From assembly GCF_905147045.1 (NCBI RefSeq), contig NC_065905.1:4340001-4404000 (forward strand): a DNA stretch of 64,000 nucleotides. The letters are read 5' to 3'. The position numbers and the translations under genes were made by a program. Position 1 is the first letter of the stretch; every line of letters begins with the position of its first letter. This stretch comes from Nymphalis io (Eukaryota; Arthropoda; Insecta; Lepidoptera; Nymphalidae). The notes under the pieces are model-generated. The model was given only the letters and a program-made list of their open reading frames with translations, ran no database searches and was not told where the DNA came from. Positions 48,019 to 61,100 of the stretch are shown piece after piece.

Positions 48019-49020
48019 TCATATTTTTAGTTTCATTATTTCCACTAAATTATTGTCTATAAAACTAACAGAGCTTCCTGTGTCTATTAATGCATCAGCG
48101 CATATATTATTTATAAAAACTGGTATAGTAGCTTTTAGTAAACTATTAGGCGACGCAGCTAAGAATTTTTTGTTTAAATTATAATTTACGTCTGAGTCTG
48201 TAGTTAGAACATTTGCAGTTTGTTGTTTATTGCTTCGACAGACCTTAGCAAAATGACCTTGTTTAGAACACAGTTGACATGTCACTTTAAAGGCAGGACA
48301 TTTTATTCTTTGGTGTATATTTCCACCGCAAAAGAAGCAGCGTCTTCGCTGTAAAGTGGATACAGCCACATTTGGATTCAAATCAGTCACATTATTTGAG
48401 GAAGCATTTAGTTGTAATGAATTTGTATTCCCAGTAATTATTTCTGAGCTTCGTTCTGCAGTTTCTAATGATATAGCTTGATTTAAAGCCTCATCCACAG
48501 TAATTGTATTGTTCTCCAAAAGACGTTCTCGAATTTTCTGAGATGTAATGCCAGCAATAAATGCTCCTCTAATTGTCTGCTGTTCATGTTCTTCAGCAGT
48601 AACATTTCGAAAGATACAGTCATAAGCCAAGAGTTTCAATGCTCTTGAATATTCAGAAATAGATTCTTCCGGACGCTGTTTTCTAGAAATTAGTACGTGT
48701 CGTGCTAGAATTTCATTTTTGGATTTTATGTAGATATTATCAAGTATTTTTATTGCATCTTCGTAAAATTTACAATCTCGAATATATGAAAAAATAGTTG
48801 GAGCTAAATGGTTTACCAATAGCATCAGCTTCATAGAATCAGGAGTAGTAATAGTAATTTCTTCGGATAAAAAATTTGTAAACGTAAACCGCCAATGCGT
48901 CCATTTTAAATCAGAATTTTTAAAACTCGGTTCTACATCAAATCTGTCAGGTCGGAAATAGCGAGACATCGTGGCTTGAGAAAAAAAATGTGTAGTATCG
49001 ACAAAATTATCTTGAGACAT
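48019..49020 (-). pseudogene. Gypsy Gag with nucleocapsid and start of protease, 333 codons
   Basis: Capsid-like N-terminal two thirds, then two CCHC zinc knuckles (CFFCGGNIHQRIKC and CQLCSKQGHFAKVC) and the aspartic protease active site ALIDTGSSVSFID. ATG at 49020. The protease is cut off by a stop at 48019, with its remainder recognisable in another frame. Confidence 0.9.
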
Positions 49021-49518
49021 ATTTTAAGTTAATAAAATTGATACATAAAGACAAAACCAAAAGGAAACTTGGTTTTTATTAACTTTAAAGAATTGTACAT
49101 ATTAAGCTGACAATATGTAACATTTGACAGAATAAAAGAATAGTATAATTTCTTCATAAATTATACGTCAAGCATTCAGAATCAATAATAAATGTTATTA
49201 TAATTTTACAAAATAGAGGAATTCTAATGTACCCAAAAATAAACAAAAGGTCAACGTGTAGATCTATAGGTTATATAGTTAAACACCAACAACCCAAACC
49301 GGGGTGTGCGAAGCAAACTGAAGTATACATATTATGCAAAGTAGAACACTACAAATAAAAAGGGAAATTGACCGACATGAAAATAGCTGTTTGTTATCTA
49401 CAATTACAAACAGTGGTACGAACTATAATTATTAACTAATATTATTGCTAATGCTAGACATTTAAACAAGTGAGACTACATTAATAAAAATAAAACAAGA
49501 AATAAAAATTTGAAGAAC

Positions 49519-50306
49519 CTACTTTTTGATATTTCTTTTGGCTCTGGCAGCTTGACTAGGCTGTACGGTCTTGATACTTCTATGACTGGGACTTGCCACA
49601 GTATTGGCTAAATTTGCAGTGTTACTATTAGCGATGGATATCTGGTCTTGAGCACTATTTGCACCCAGGATCGCAGTGATTTCAGCCATCGAGGTGATAT
49701 GGTGATGAACTCCATCTGGCCCAATTATAATTAATTGCCCTTCTTTAGTCCAGCATTTAGAAATACCGAAGGTCTGCCTTGCCTTCATAAATGCCTCGTG
49801 GCGACTCTTGGTCAGGAACTCAGAGAGTGTAATTCCTGTATTTTTAAATTTTGTTTTGGAGTACCATACTTTATTATGTAAGGACAGCTCCTGGAATTTA
49901 ATAAAAATAGGCCTTGGTTTGTCACTTGTGATATGACCCATACGATGGCTGCGACTGATGTCAGTGGAAGTAAGCTGAGGCATTTTCAAATGCTCCGATA
50001 AGGCTTTCATGGCTAGAGTAGTCACATTTTCTTTCTTCACTTCTGGAATACCAAGCAACAACAGTATTTTTATCTTGCTTCGCATCTCCATCTGATCTAC
50101 TTGCTTGGAAAGAACTTTTATTTGCTGTTGAAGACTTTCTAGAGCAGACATGACAACTACTAGCTACGGAAGTTGTTGATTTAAGCTGTGATGTTAGCAG
50201 TTGAGCTTGATGCTGGGTTATCAGCTTGCAGATTATGTTGGAGTTCAGTCATTTTGTTGTTAAAATGTAGTGCTAAATCATCCATAGATTGTTTAATGGA
50301 TTCCAT
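49519..50306 (-). pseudogene. LINE ORF1, coiled coil plus RRM
   Basis: Likely start at 50306 (MESIKQSMDDLALHF). A TAA near 50196 and a frame change separate this from the main open part 50151-49519 (210 codons). That has a coiled coil (LQQQIKVLSKQVDQMEM), an RRM-like core (LLLLGIPE, SRSHRMG, RPIFIKFQ) and the C-terminal block NTGITLSEFLTKSRHEAF, then a basic tail. This is the layout of L1-type ORF1 proteins that bind the element RNA. Confidence 0.85.
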
Positions 50307-50420
50307 TACTAGTGTAACTTAACAGTGATAGTGAAAGTTGATGATTTAAATTTGGATATTCTGTGTGATGTGTGCGAAAGGAGTAGTACTGGCAAGTACT
50401 GGCAAATTTTTAGTGCATAC

Positions 50421-51554
50421 TAATAAATATTTAAAGTTTTTATAGTATACAATTTTATAAAATAAAGAGAGAGCTCACAAAACTGTGTTATTTGTTATGC
50501 AGCTACCCGCAGAAAAAAAAAATAAATAAAAAATCCCATCCATCATGGCCATCTTGATATGCTATGAAAATATCATAATTTGTAATATATATTTTATTTT
50601 TATTTTAATAATTTTTCCAACAAGGAATACACATGACATGCTTTAAATATTATGCGAGTTATAAGTCTGTGTGCTCCCACAGTTACAGGAAACCACAGCA
50701 TGCGTCCCATACAACTAAGTAACACCTAATATAAATAGTAAAAGTAAAATTAAGAACTACACATTTAAAATGCTACGACTTAAATAACTTCTTATGTTAA
50801 ATGAATATATTTATTTAATAATACTTACCTAGTTTGTGTAAACAAAATCTTATCAAATGAAATACTATTTATCTTAATTTTATATTAATTTATTGACAAT
50901 AGATTTTAAGTAGAAAATAATTAAATATTTTATCCTAACATGGTTTTTCTTGGGATTTTTCTTTTCGGAACCGGTGGTAGATTACAATTTGCTTCTAATG
51001 CTTCTTCATCATCATCATCTAATGCTTCTACTTTGAATAAAGTCTTCTTATTTTATTTCATTTTATTTGACTTTACTACGCGTGTATTATACTTCGTTGT
51101 TATATTGTTATAATTAAAAATACTATGTTTTCATTTATAAATAGTAAAACTAATAAATACCATTAAAAAATATTTATTCGTTATTCTTTGATTATACATA
51201 AATGATTTGATTGACTATTTCAATATCTCTTAGAAATCTTTTGCACAAATTCTGTTGCAAACATTTTTTTTCTCAACACATTTTGTATTCACACATACAT
51301 CCTTTTTGTGATTTGATATCACAATACTATGTAAATTAGTTCATATTAAAAGGCTTGTTTTTTTTGCTTATTTTATCTTATTTTCAAAGTATTATTAATA
51401 AACAATAGTTTAACAGATATTAATAAAATAACATCTCATAACATAACGCCCTATAAACACTTATAAAATTTCAAAAAATTATATTTTCTGTTTTAAATAG
51501 CTACCTCTTATAAGATTAACTCCAAGTATTCAACATCCATCTTCAAGTAACGAA
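50421..51554. other. AT-rich spacer before the second duplicated block
   Basis: Mostly A/T runs. Only the small candidate exon at 50930-51052 stands out. Confidence 0.5.
50930..51052 (-). CDS. Candidate small terminal exon, function unknown
   Basis: A minus-strand frame open from about 51052 to TAA at 50932-50930 encodes an acidic run (ALDDDDEEALEAN) followed by a basic stretch PVPKRKIPRK that resembles a nuclear localisation signal. AATAAA follows 35-40 nt after the stop (near 50890). There is no start codon of its own and no good polypyrimidine tract before it, so it would have to be a terminal exon of a gene outside the window or a decayed fragment. Confidence 0.2.
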   Translation of the reverse strand, partial: NKKTLFKVEALDDDDEEALEANCNLPPVPKRKIPRKTMLG

Positions 51555-52147
51555 AACTAAATTGAAACATCTTTCGAAATAAAACTTAACGACAATTTTT
51601 ATTTAATTGTTTTTAATTCATTAATATATTTTTAAATCTTTATACTAAATCAATAACTTTTACGAAGACATTTCCGAGATCAAACATTTTATATCATGAT
51701 TGTTATTAATTTAATTGATTCAACATATCAATATTCTTAGTATATAAAGAAACCATTATATTTCATGCATTGTAAAAATTACAATAGACAGCTCAACTGT
51801 AGCTTTTTAATAATAAAATTATTTTAAAATAGGCAAAGATAAAATAGTGTAAAACTTTTTACAGTACCGATTTTCTTTTTTCTTTTTTGTTTGGTAGTTG
51901 TATTATAGCTAGTGTTTATTTTATTATAGATTTTACTATACCATTTAATCGACCACTAGGCGAAAAATAATTTATTTAAATTGTCTCAATTTATGAAAAT
52001 AAACATTAAAATATATTCTGTTATTTTTTTAATCTGTATTAAGTTATTATTAGTTGGAACTTAATTGATTTTCGATTTGTATATTTTGTATTTTCTTAGT
52101 ATTATGTATTATATATTTATTTGTTTCCTGAATAAATATATAGTGTA

Positions 52148-52153
52148 TTTATT
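52148..52153 (-). terminator. Poly(A) signal AATAAA of gene C
   Basis: Same position relative to the stop as in gene B, 21 nt downstream. Confidence 0.6.
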
Positions 52154-52173
52154 TTAACGTTATTATCTGTGAC

Positions 52174-55100
52174 TTATTTATTAATTACTATTCTGTTATC
52201 TTTTGTCACATTTATTGGAGTGTGTTTCTTGATATAATTTTCAATAATTTTCTGATCACGTCCGACTACTTCAACGTTCCTTTTTCCATTTTTAAACATC
52301 TGAAATTAAAAAATATATATACCGTCAATAAATATAACATCTTAGGAATAACTCTATTGACGGCTCCATACAATAATCCAGTATTCGCGAAACTGAAAGT
52401 ATTTTACAGGAAAAAAACATGTATTAGTTAACTCTTTTCAACACATTATTATTATGACAACACTGACGTGTAAAATGATAGCAATTAATTTCATACAATT
52501 TGTAGTTATAATATCAACATTCGCATGATTGAAACAGTTTAGTATTTTGTACGTAATTTGAACATTCACAATTCATACAGTATATTCGTTGGGGATTGGG
52601 CAATTACATAATTCCTTTATTTTACTTTGCGTACATTTACGTACACGTGTCATAATTGGAAGCGAGCCTTTTGGAATTACATATTTGCACAATTCTTACC
52701 ATAAATTCATCACCACCATCAGCTAAATAAGCTGGTACGATCAGGTGGTAAAAAGCTTCAGGATCTAATGGCACATCAGACTTCTCGTGGCCGACGGTCA
52801 CTGAGGTCACTCTTTGCCCTTCTGGCTTAGACACATTGTATGTCACTCGTAAACCTTGAACGAATGAAAAAATATATATTAATTGTCTTAAGTTTTCTTT
52901 CTTAAATATAAAAATACATTTTTTATTTTTTTATTTAATAATTTAAAAATACTGCCCGGAATGAATGAACGAATCTATGAATTTATAGCCTCTATCACAT
53001 GGGGTGATGTGAGGATTGTCTAAATGCCTAAACAGATTTGGGGTGTTGCCTAAATTGCAGTGAAAAGTTACGTTGAAATATATTATAAACTCACATACAT
53101 AAATACATGAACCCAGAAAACATTACACTCCTATTTTGGATACTCGAGTCAAAAACATCTTAACCGTTAAGCACTTTAAATAATTTATACAGAAATAACA
53201 TATTTAAAAGGTATCATACCTGACAGCTGCAAAACATAAGGTCCCTTGAATGGTGTCATCTCCCAGGGCTCGGAAACACTTCGTTCGAGGGCAAGCAACA
53301 CGTCTTTGCCTTGTAATTCGAATGATTGTATGCGATCGTTGAACGGCAACAGTTCGAATATTACTCCTTTGGTTATGTCTACAACATAACATATAATAGT
53401 AATAAGTGCTGTATTTAATTTGTAATCGGTAGGTAGACTGACAAATGATCTAACGCCCGTAGACATTGGTGCTGTAAGAAATATTTAACATTGCTTATAA
53501 CACCAATGCGCCTCCAACCTTGAGTAATGAGGTACTATGTTATGTGTATTGTTAAAGCGGTGGAATATATGATGCACAAAGCCCTACCACAAAGTAAAAC
53601 GGTTGCAATCTATTACCCATCCATTGTAATACTTACTTCCACTCGGAATAGTAGACTTGATATTACCGCGTTGAATAAACGATATGTAATTGATATCAGA
53701 TCGTAGCGTCTTTCCCTGAAATCAAAACACAATATACAGCTGTAAAATGTCGTTACTGTTAGTAAATTGTCTGGTTGGATACCATTAGCACCGTACTACC
53801 CAGGCACCATTGAATCCACCGCCAAACATCACATCTTTGAGTTGTTTTAATCCGCTTTTAAAGGTGAGTGATCCAATGCATTGAAAGTACAAAGGACATA
53901 CAATTTTTGATCAAGTAATTAATGGCATGCTATTTTATTATTTTACAATAATTAAAAATATATTTATTATGTTTATTCCAATCAAATTTTGTTGTTAAGT
54001 TATACAGATTTAAGTACCGTTTCATAGTAACGTAATTTTATTTTTAAATCTTTTTAAAACTCAAAGCTGCGCGATGCGAATGTTCGCCGAAGCCGATATT
54101 TATTTTGAATTTATGATAATATCCTCATGACCGATTTCAATCAAGGCGGTCCCGAGTGGTGAATAGCCAACTGTGTAGGAAATTTATTGTATTGTATTTA
54201 TATCGTATACACAATTTTGTATGTCGATATATGTGTATGTGTTAGTATTATGAAAATTATTTATTCAATTTAATATTGCTTTTTTTTCACGCAATGGAAA
54301 CCTTCAGAAAAGTATCTAGCTTCCATGGGAAGGAGGGAATGGGGGGGAACTGGGTTATGTAGCATTCTTCCCCACTAAAACAACTGCGATAGGCGTTCTC
54401 GGAGAGGCTGCGGGATTGTGTTGATATAACGCATCCGCGGCCTCTCCCATGCTTTGCTCCGCTCGTGGCTAGGCGGAGCTCTTCTCAGGGGGCGAAGGTA
54501 ATCCCTCCCCAGCACTCCTCGCTAGTGCGTATGGCATCGTGGGGCCATCCCGGCTGCCATCCTCCTCAAGGCCGTCTGAAAAAAGACACGCAAGGCCCCC
54601 ACCTCACGCATCAACGGCCCCAGGGTTACGCCCTATCTTTTAATAATAATAAGCCTAATTTAAGCCCTGGGCGTTGAGGCTGTGAGAGAGCCGAGACGAC
54701 GCCGACGTCGTCTCCGCCGAGCAAGATCGGCCCTTTCCCGTTCCCGCTCCACTGTCTTCTTCTGGACCATGAAGGTCTCACAGAAGGAGGCTACGGCCCT
54801 TCACGCCGATTCCCTGCGGAGCATCGCCGACACGACTGCTCGCAGGGACAGGTCTTGTCCGACTTCGCGGACCAGGATCTCCCTCTCCGCATTCCACACG
54901 GAGCACGCCTCCAGCGTATGCTGAGCGGTTTCCCAAACGACACCGCAGTGGTGGCACATCGCCGAAGATTCGCGACCGATCTTACACAGGTATTCTCAAA
55001 ACAACCGTGACCGGTCATTACCTTAAATTACACGTCTACTACAACATTCCAAAGACATTTTGATGTTGGCTGATACATAATCGCGTTAAGCCTTCTGTAC

Positions 55101-58100
55101 AATTTAATTTTGCTGTACAATAAAATATATAAAAAGTAATACTAATCAAGTGTGTGCATAAACACGTACACTGACTCTTATAATAATATTAAAATACTTA
55201 CAAATTCAGTTAAAGAATCAACCAAAAGATCGCCGAGAGCGCACTCCCCGAAGACACACTTTTCAAAATATAATGTAGTTTTACTCTCTCCGATGATTTC
55301 TTGCTCCGCTTGGTGGACCATCTCCGCGTACGGTGCCAGGCGGGCTTTAATGGCTTCGTCTTAATAATCATGAAAATCAAAATATTATTTATTAAAATCG
55401 ACTCCTATCCTATACAAACGCTTAAATCAGAGGATAAGTGCTTAGTAATATCATAAACGCGAAAGTTAATCTGTTTGTTTGTTACGCTGTTGCGTCTTGA
55501 CTACACAACCGATCATTATAAAATTGTGCACACAAGTTGTCGTGGTACAGAAAAGGATATATGGTACATACCACCTTACCCTCTACCACGTGGGTGAAAC
55601 CTCGGACGGTAACTAATTGAATATAAAGCTACCATCCAGATGGTAGCTTGTATTAGTAATAGTGTCAGTAACATGAGTGTGCATGTGAAAATATTAAATT
55701 ATTATATACATTACAATCATAGAAGTTTGAACTACCAATGGTGGTAGTTAAAAAAAAACAATATTATACCGAGGAGAATCGCAAAGACACAAAAATTTAG
55801 TCGACTGCAAAGAATATTTTACGTAAAAGCGATCAAAACTCCTCTGTTGCTAAATTAAAATATAATGTAAAGAAACGCTTGTGTGCAAAAGGTTATTAGA
55901 CTGAAGAATGAATATTATATAAGTAAGTTAATATATGATAGAACACCTTGGGATTAAAACGATCGCCCCCTGGCAAACAAAACACTAAAACTAAAAAAAA
56001 AAAACCTCGCCGACTTTATCACGGCGATTTTTCTCATGTCAGGGTATTTTAACTTCCGAAACAGTGGTAGCTTTTATTTTGACAATCAGTAAGTAAATGT
56101 ATTGCTTCTATAATGAATAATGATTTCATTTGAAACTACGTAGTTGCTTTTTACAAATAACATTGTCTTTTATATAAGTCTAAGATACTATAAAGTAAGA
56201 CTCGCTCTAGGTCTTACTTGGCGCACAGGGTGTCCATTGCCGTACAGCGTGGAAACGCGGCGTGTGTTATGGGCAGCTTTGCGTCGGGTGGGGATCGGAG
56301 AGTACTTTTTAAATTTAACTTAAAAAACAGGTCATTAATCAAATTATTAATTTTAAGTACGTGAATTTAAAAGAATTCATTATAAATAATAATATAATTG
56401 TTTTAATCAGTAAAAATATTAACAAATCCGATACGACCGAAAAGAGTTCAACGCATGATGAAACAGTAAGTGATTTGTGAGACACGAAAGTGTACTACCC
56501 TGTTCCAAAATGAGAGCTACTATTGGTAAATTTTATAGGCTCGAACCGTGGTTTGAACCCAGGATTTTCGGATCTGCCTTATAAGCTAACCAGTAGACCA
56601 ACGAGGTATTCAAGAAGTCTATTATTTATAAATGAAATAAAAAACAAATAACTTACATAAAACGAAATGGGCCAACGAAACAACGTGATGTCGAATATAA
56701 TATAGTTAATTTTATTATTATCATAAGCCGAGATGGCCCAGTGGTAAGAACGTGTGAATGTGTATTCCAACAACCCGTATTGGAGCTGCGTGGAATAAGC
56801 TCCAAAACCTTTTCCTCAAAAAGGGTGAGGACGCCTTAGCCCAGCAGAGACACAATCACAGGCTGATTACTGGTTATTATTATCATAAATACCTTCGGGT
56901 ACAGATCGATCCAGAAATATGGTACTCCCACTCCAGTCCACGTAGTCACCGCGAAAATCGAAATGAACAATCAGGCCTCCCACATACTTGGTAAAAGCTG
57001 AAGCTTGAACTATCAACACCTAAAAGTAAAATTTTATTACTAAGTAACCTGGTGGCTTTCTGCAAACCCGTCTAGGTAGAAACTAACCACCCAACACGTA
57101 TTCTACCGCCAAACACATTACTTGGTGTTTTTGTGTTACGGTTGGAAAGGTGGGTGAATCAGTGTAACTAAAAGCACGAGACATAACATCTTAATACCCA
57201 AGATTGGTGAGCGATGTCACTATGTATATGGGCGGTCACTTACCATCCACCTACATATATCTAAGAATTGGTATATATTTATTAGTGTCTGGGCGAAGGT
57301 GACGTAATATTTTAAAACTTGCATTAGATGGAAGTGAGAAAAGAGAAAATAAATACAGAATATTGCTTAAAACAAATGAGAAAGGACGATAGGCCTTTCA
57401 CTCAGATCTTGCTATGTTTTCGATAGAAGCATACCGTATGTTTTTTGTTAGCGCTCGTCTCAACGAAGACAGGATACGGTCCTGCCACCTCTTCACCGCT
57501 CGGCGCTGCACCGTTCCATAACAAAGAGTGACTATGTCCGCCTACTATTATATCTATATATTCGCCATAATCACGGGCGAGTTCTCTGAAAATATTACCT
57601 CGTATATAAAGACATCATTTTTATCGTACAATGAAACAAAAAACCAGCGTAGTTAAATAGCTCAAATCAAACCAAATCAAAACATTTTTATCTACTATAG
57701 TTATCGGCTTTGCCCGCGTGTAGGAAGTAGGCATGTGTTATATATTCATATTATAAATGCCATCTTTGTTAAGCTTTTACGTCTTAGCTACTCAACCGGT
57801 CATTATGAAATTTGTTATAAACGTTGTAATGGGTATAGAAAAGGACGTATAGTACATAACAATACTCTCCCTCGCACGCTAAAGCCGTTGGCGGAAACTA
57901 TTATATAACTATATAATTTATTATATTAGTATAGATTAAATAACTTTTAGAAGTACTAACGAATCGTTATGGAACGTAAATTATAAAAAATATGTATGTA
58001 CACATACAACTATATTAATTTCTACATGAAATCTAGTAATAATTCAATCCATGTATATTAACAGACTTATATAATACCTATTCTGATACAGACTTAGGCT

Positions 58101-61100
58101 TTACTTTTAATTAGATTCTGTTTTATAAGAGATTTTTGGTATCTATAGATGTGATAAAGCAGTAGAAACCGCGTGCCGGCACGTTGAATAAATTTATCAA
58201 AATATTTGCGTGATATGGCTATAAAAAAAGAGTAAAAAGACACAATTTTTTATTTTTTTTAGTCTGTGTACGGTTTTCACAGATAGATTAAGCTCAGCTC
58301 AGGATCAACATTTAGTTTTTGTTTCATTGAAATCGTATCACAGCGAAAAAAGTTATTATTTCTAGAAACAAAACTGACTTTGTCGCGGCCAAAATCTAGT
58401 TTTTAATAAGAAATGGAAATATAAACTTTCATATATATTTTATTTAAAAATGAAAACAATTTTAACAACCTGTTGGAATTACTGTAGTTGGGATGAAGTT
58501 AAAATAATTCCGCAATAATACTCACTTATCTACGTCAAGGCCGCAATGCGAGAGAACAATTATTATATCAACTCCCATGTCGTTAAGCGCTTTAGCTTCC
58601 CGTTTCACAGCCTCACGTGGATCGGTGAACTCCACGTTACCCGTCGTAGATAATATCTGAAATTCAATGAAATGCTTTAATGAAAAAAATGGCCAGACAT
58701 TCGACTGTTGCGCGTCGAATGTCAGGCCTGAGGATATTGCGCGTCAAAGTTTTATTACGTTTCTCACTTAAAACTTCATGACAAATGAGAAAAGGCAAAA
58801 GTAACTTGTTGCTAAGTTGCAGATGCAGATTCGGTTATTAAATTTTTTTTAAACATATGTTCCCGCCATAATATTAGACGAAGATCATGACTCTTAAGCT
58901 GTCTAGCCCCCTATTAACATCAACATAGTTTCAATTATGTCTTTACTTATTTTACACATTATTGTATTTATTACTTTCTTTAATTATATATTCATTAAAT
59001 AAAACCATCAATTTGGATTAATTTCACATCATACGCATTACAGCGTGGTGGAGGTGCTCCAGTGTCAGCCAACTTTTTTTATTATATTTGATAAATACTT
59101 AAGTAAATTTTAATAACATCTTATTTACTATCATTAATGTGTATTTGCTTAAACGTAGTTAGTGTTACGACAGACAAACAGCAAAGATAAGTTTATCTTC
59201 ATTATCAAATCAAGTCAAAGTTGAATGTTCATATAGATTCCGCGTGAAAATGTGTGGTTTGGTGATTCCTATAGCTTTTAGCTTTTGGGTGTTAAGTAGC
59301 TAATGTCTTCTTATGTACAACGTATATATAAAATATCTTGATGATCATTTATAATATTAGTTGGGATTTCCTCGATCGTTGAGGCCGCAGATACCGAGGT
59401 CCTGAGTTCAAATCCCAGCTCAGGCCAATAAAAAGTTATTAAGTTTTTCTGTCGAAAATTCTCAGTAGCAGCCCGGAGTCTGAAAGTTGGAAGTGTTCAT
59501 TCCCGTGCCTCGGGAAGCACGTAAGACCGTTGGTTCTGCGTCTGAACTCTTTCCGATCGTGTCGGGCTACCGTTCCATTACCGGATATACCGGATTATGA
59601 GAGTTTTTTTTTTTTTTAATGAATAGGAAGGCGGACGAGCATATGGGCCACCTGATGGTAAGTGGTCACCAACGCTCTTAGACATTGGCATTGTAAGAAA
59701 TGTCAACCATCGCTTACATATCCAATGCGCCACCAACCTTGGGAACTAAGATTTTATGTCCCTTGTGCCTGTAATTACACTAGCTCACTCACCCTTCAAA
59801 CCGGAACACAACAATATCAAGTATTGCTGTTTTGCGGTAGAATATCTGATGAGTGTGAATATGTGTGAATATGTGAGAGTGAGGGAATAGAGAGTACACC
59901 TGTGTTTGCGCACACACTTGTGCACTATAATATGTCCTGCGCAGTTGGCTAATCTCTATTGTGTCATCAATATAAATTTTACCCACCTTTGTGTCTGTTG
60001 TTATAAGACCTATGATGCCTATTTTCCTCTTCTTACGTTCAATAATTACGTGTGGTTTGTAGAGGCCTTGTAAGACTGGTTCTTTGCTGGTATCCATGTT
60101 AGCTGCTATAACCGGCGCTTTCAGAGCCCTGAGATATGGAGCCAAGCCTTGGGGTCCATCATCAAACTCGTGGTTGCCAATTGCCTGTATAAAAGAATGA
60201 TTTTTTATATATATATATTCGCACAGGTTATAAAAGGAGGGGAAACGTGAGCTGGTAAAGAATTCCATTTTTTTGTGGTGCGACAAAGAAGAGTTGCCAA
60301 ATTTCTACAACAATAACACTTTTTCAATCTAAAACTTATATAATTTTTTTATAGCATAGGAAGACGGACGAGCATTTGGGCCACCTGATGGTAAGTGGTC
60401 ACCAATGCGCCACCAACCTTGGGAACTAAGATTTTATGTACCTTGTGCCTGTTAATTATACTGGCTCATTCATCCTTCAAACTGGAACACAACAATATCA
60501 AGTACTGCTGTTTTGCGGTAGAATATCTGATGAGTGGGATTCGCAATTTTAATTTAAGTCAGGATCACGGTTATGACGTGTTGTTTTCGGCATGTTATAA
60601 TACCACTGCATCTAAACTCGTGTGTTTCGTAGAACCACCGGTTTTTTTTTGGACAGCGCATGCGTCTATAGTCTATACCGTTAGCCAATAAACAACAACA
60701 CTTCTGCTGTCGTAAAACTAACCCACCAGCAAAAGCATCAAGGTAGGTTAGCATCAGATGTGTGAGTTGCTATAATAGTTTTCCAAAACATTTTTCCCTA
60801 AAAATATGACATAAAAATCTGTTTCATGTTACACAAACACACACAATTTATACCAAATATCTCATTAAAACATCACTATGCTATCCCTATTAATGATTAG
60901 TAATATAAGCTTAAACTCCACGTGTTTCCAACAACAAATAAATATTTTATTCTTATATTACATAACATATATATTGATTACGAGATAAGATTATCTTATT
61001 GGTATGATATACAGAAAACGGTTTAATAATTCTTAAAGGATAAATGTATTTAATAAGGTTATTCCCACAATTTACAACTAAATTACATAATAACCTGGAA

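Larger units (their letters stand above)
45322..49177 (-). mobile_element. Ty3/Gypsy LTR retrotransposon, decayed
   Basis: Order on the minus strand: short 5' LTR from 49177, gag with protease (49020-48019), RT (47784-47176), RNase H and integrase (47092-45629), Pol tail (45599-45351), purine tract (AGAGGGGGTG, about 45367-45357) and the first 36 bp of the 3' LTR (45357-45322). The start TGAATG and the block AAGAAATTATACTATTCTTT are shared by both LTR ends. The frame is broken at least four times, and no envelope gene is seen. It sits between ORF1 and ORF2 of the older LINE. Confidence 0.88.
40351..50420 (-). mobile_element. Old LINE (CR1/Jockey superfamily) split by Gypsy and RTE insertions
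   Basis: Read on the minus strand: ORF1 (50306-49519), short spacer, ORF2 endonuclease (45065-43716), start of RT (43602-43488), further RT (41230-40910), then a jump to the C-terminal tail (about 40908-40766; KAVRMWNTLPSDIRQS) and a 3' UTR ending in a TTA-repeat tail at 40351. The Gypsy element (45322-49177) separates ORF1 from ORF2, and the RTE (41243-43475) splits the RT. Palm motifs including the catalytic YxDD are missing through an internal deletion at 40910. The 5' end is approximate. The exact clade is uncertain; the long ORF1 with an RRM and the TTA tail fit CR1/Daphne-like or Jockey groups. Confidence 0.85.

Noticed and set aside
45322..49177. Endogenous retrovirus with envelope
   Set aside because: The frame after integrase is the Pol tail with a basic block; no signal peptide, furin site or transmembrane segment is seen.
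54465..54924. Two GC-rich plus-strand ORFs of 70 and 80 codons
   Set aside because: They are antisense to the R1-like LINE fragment.
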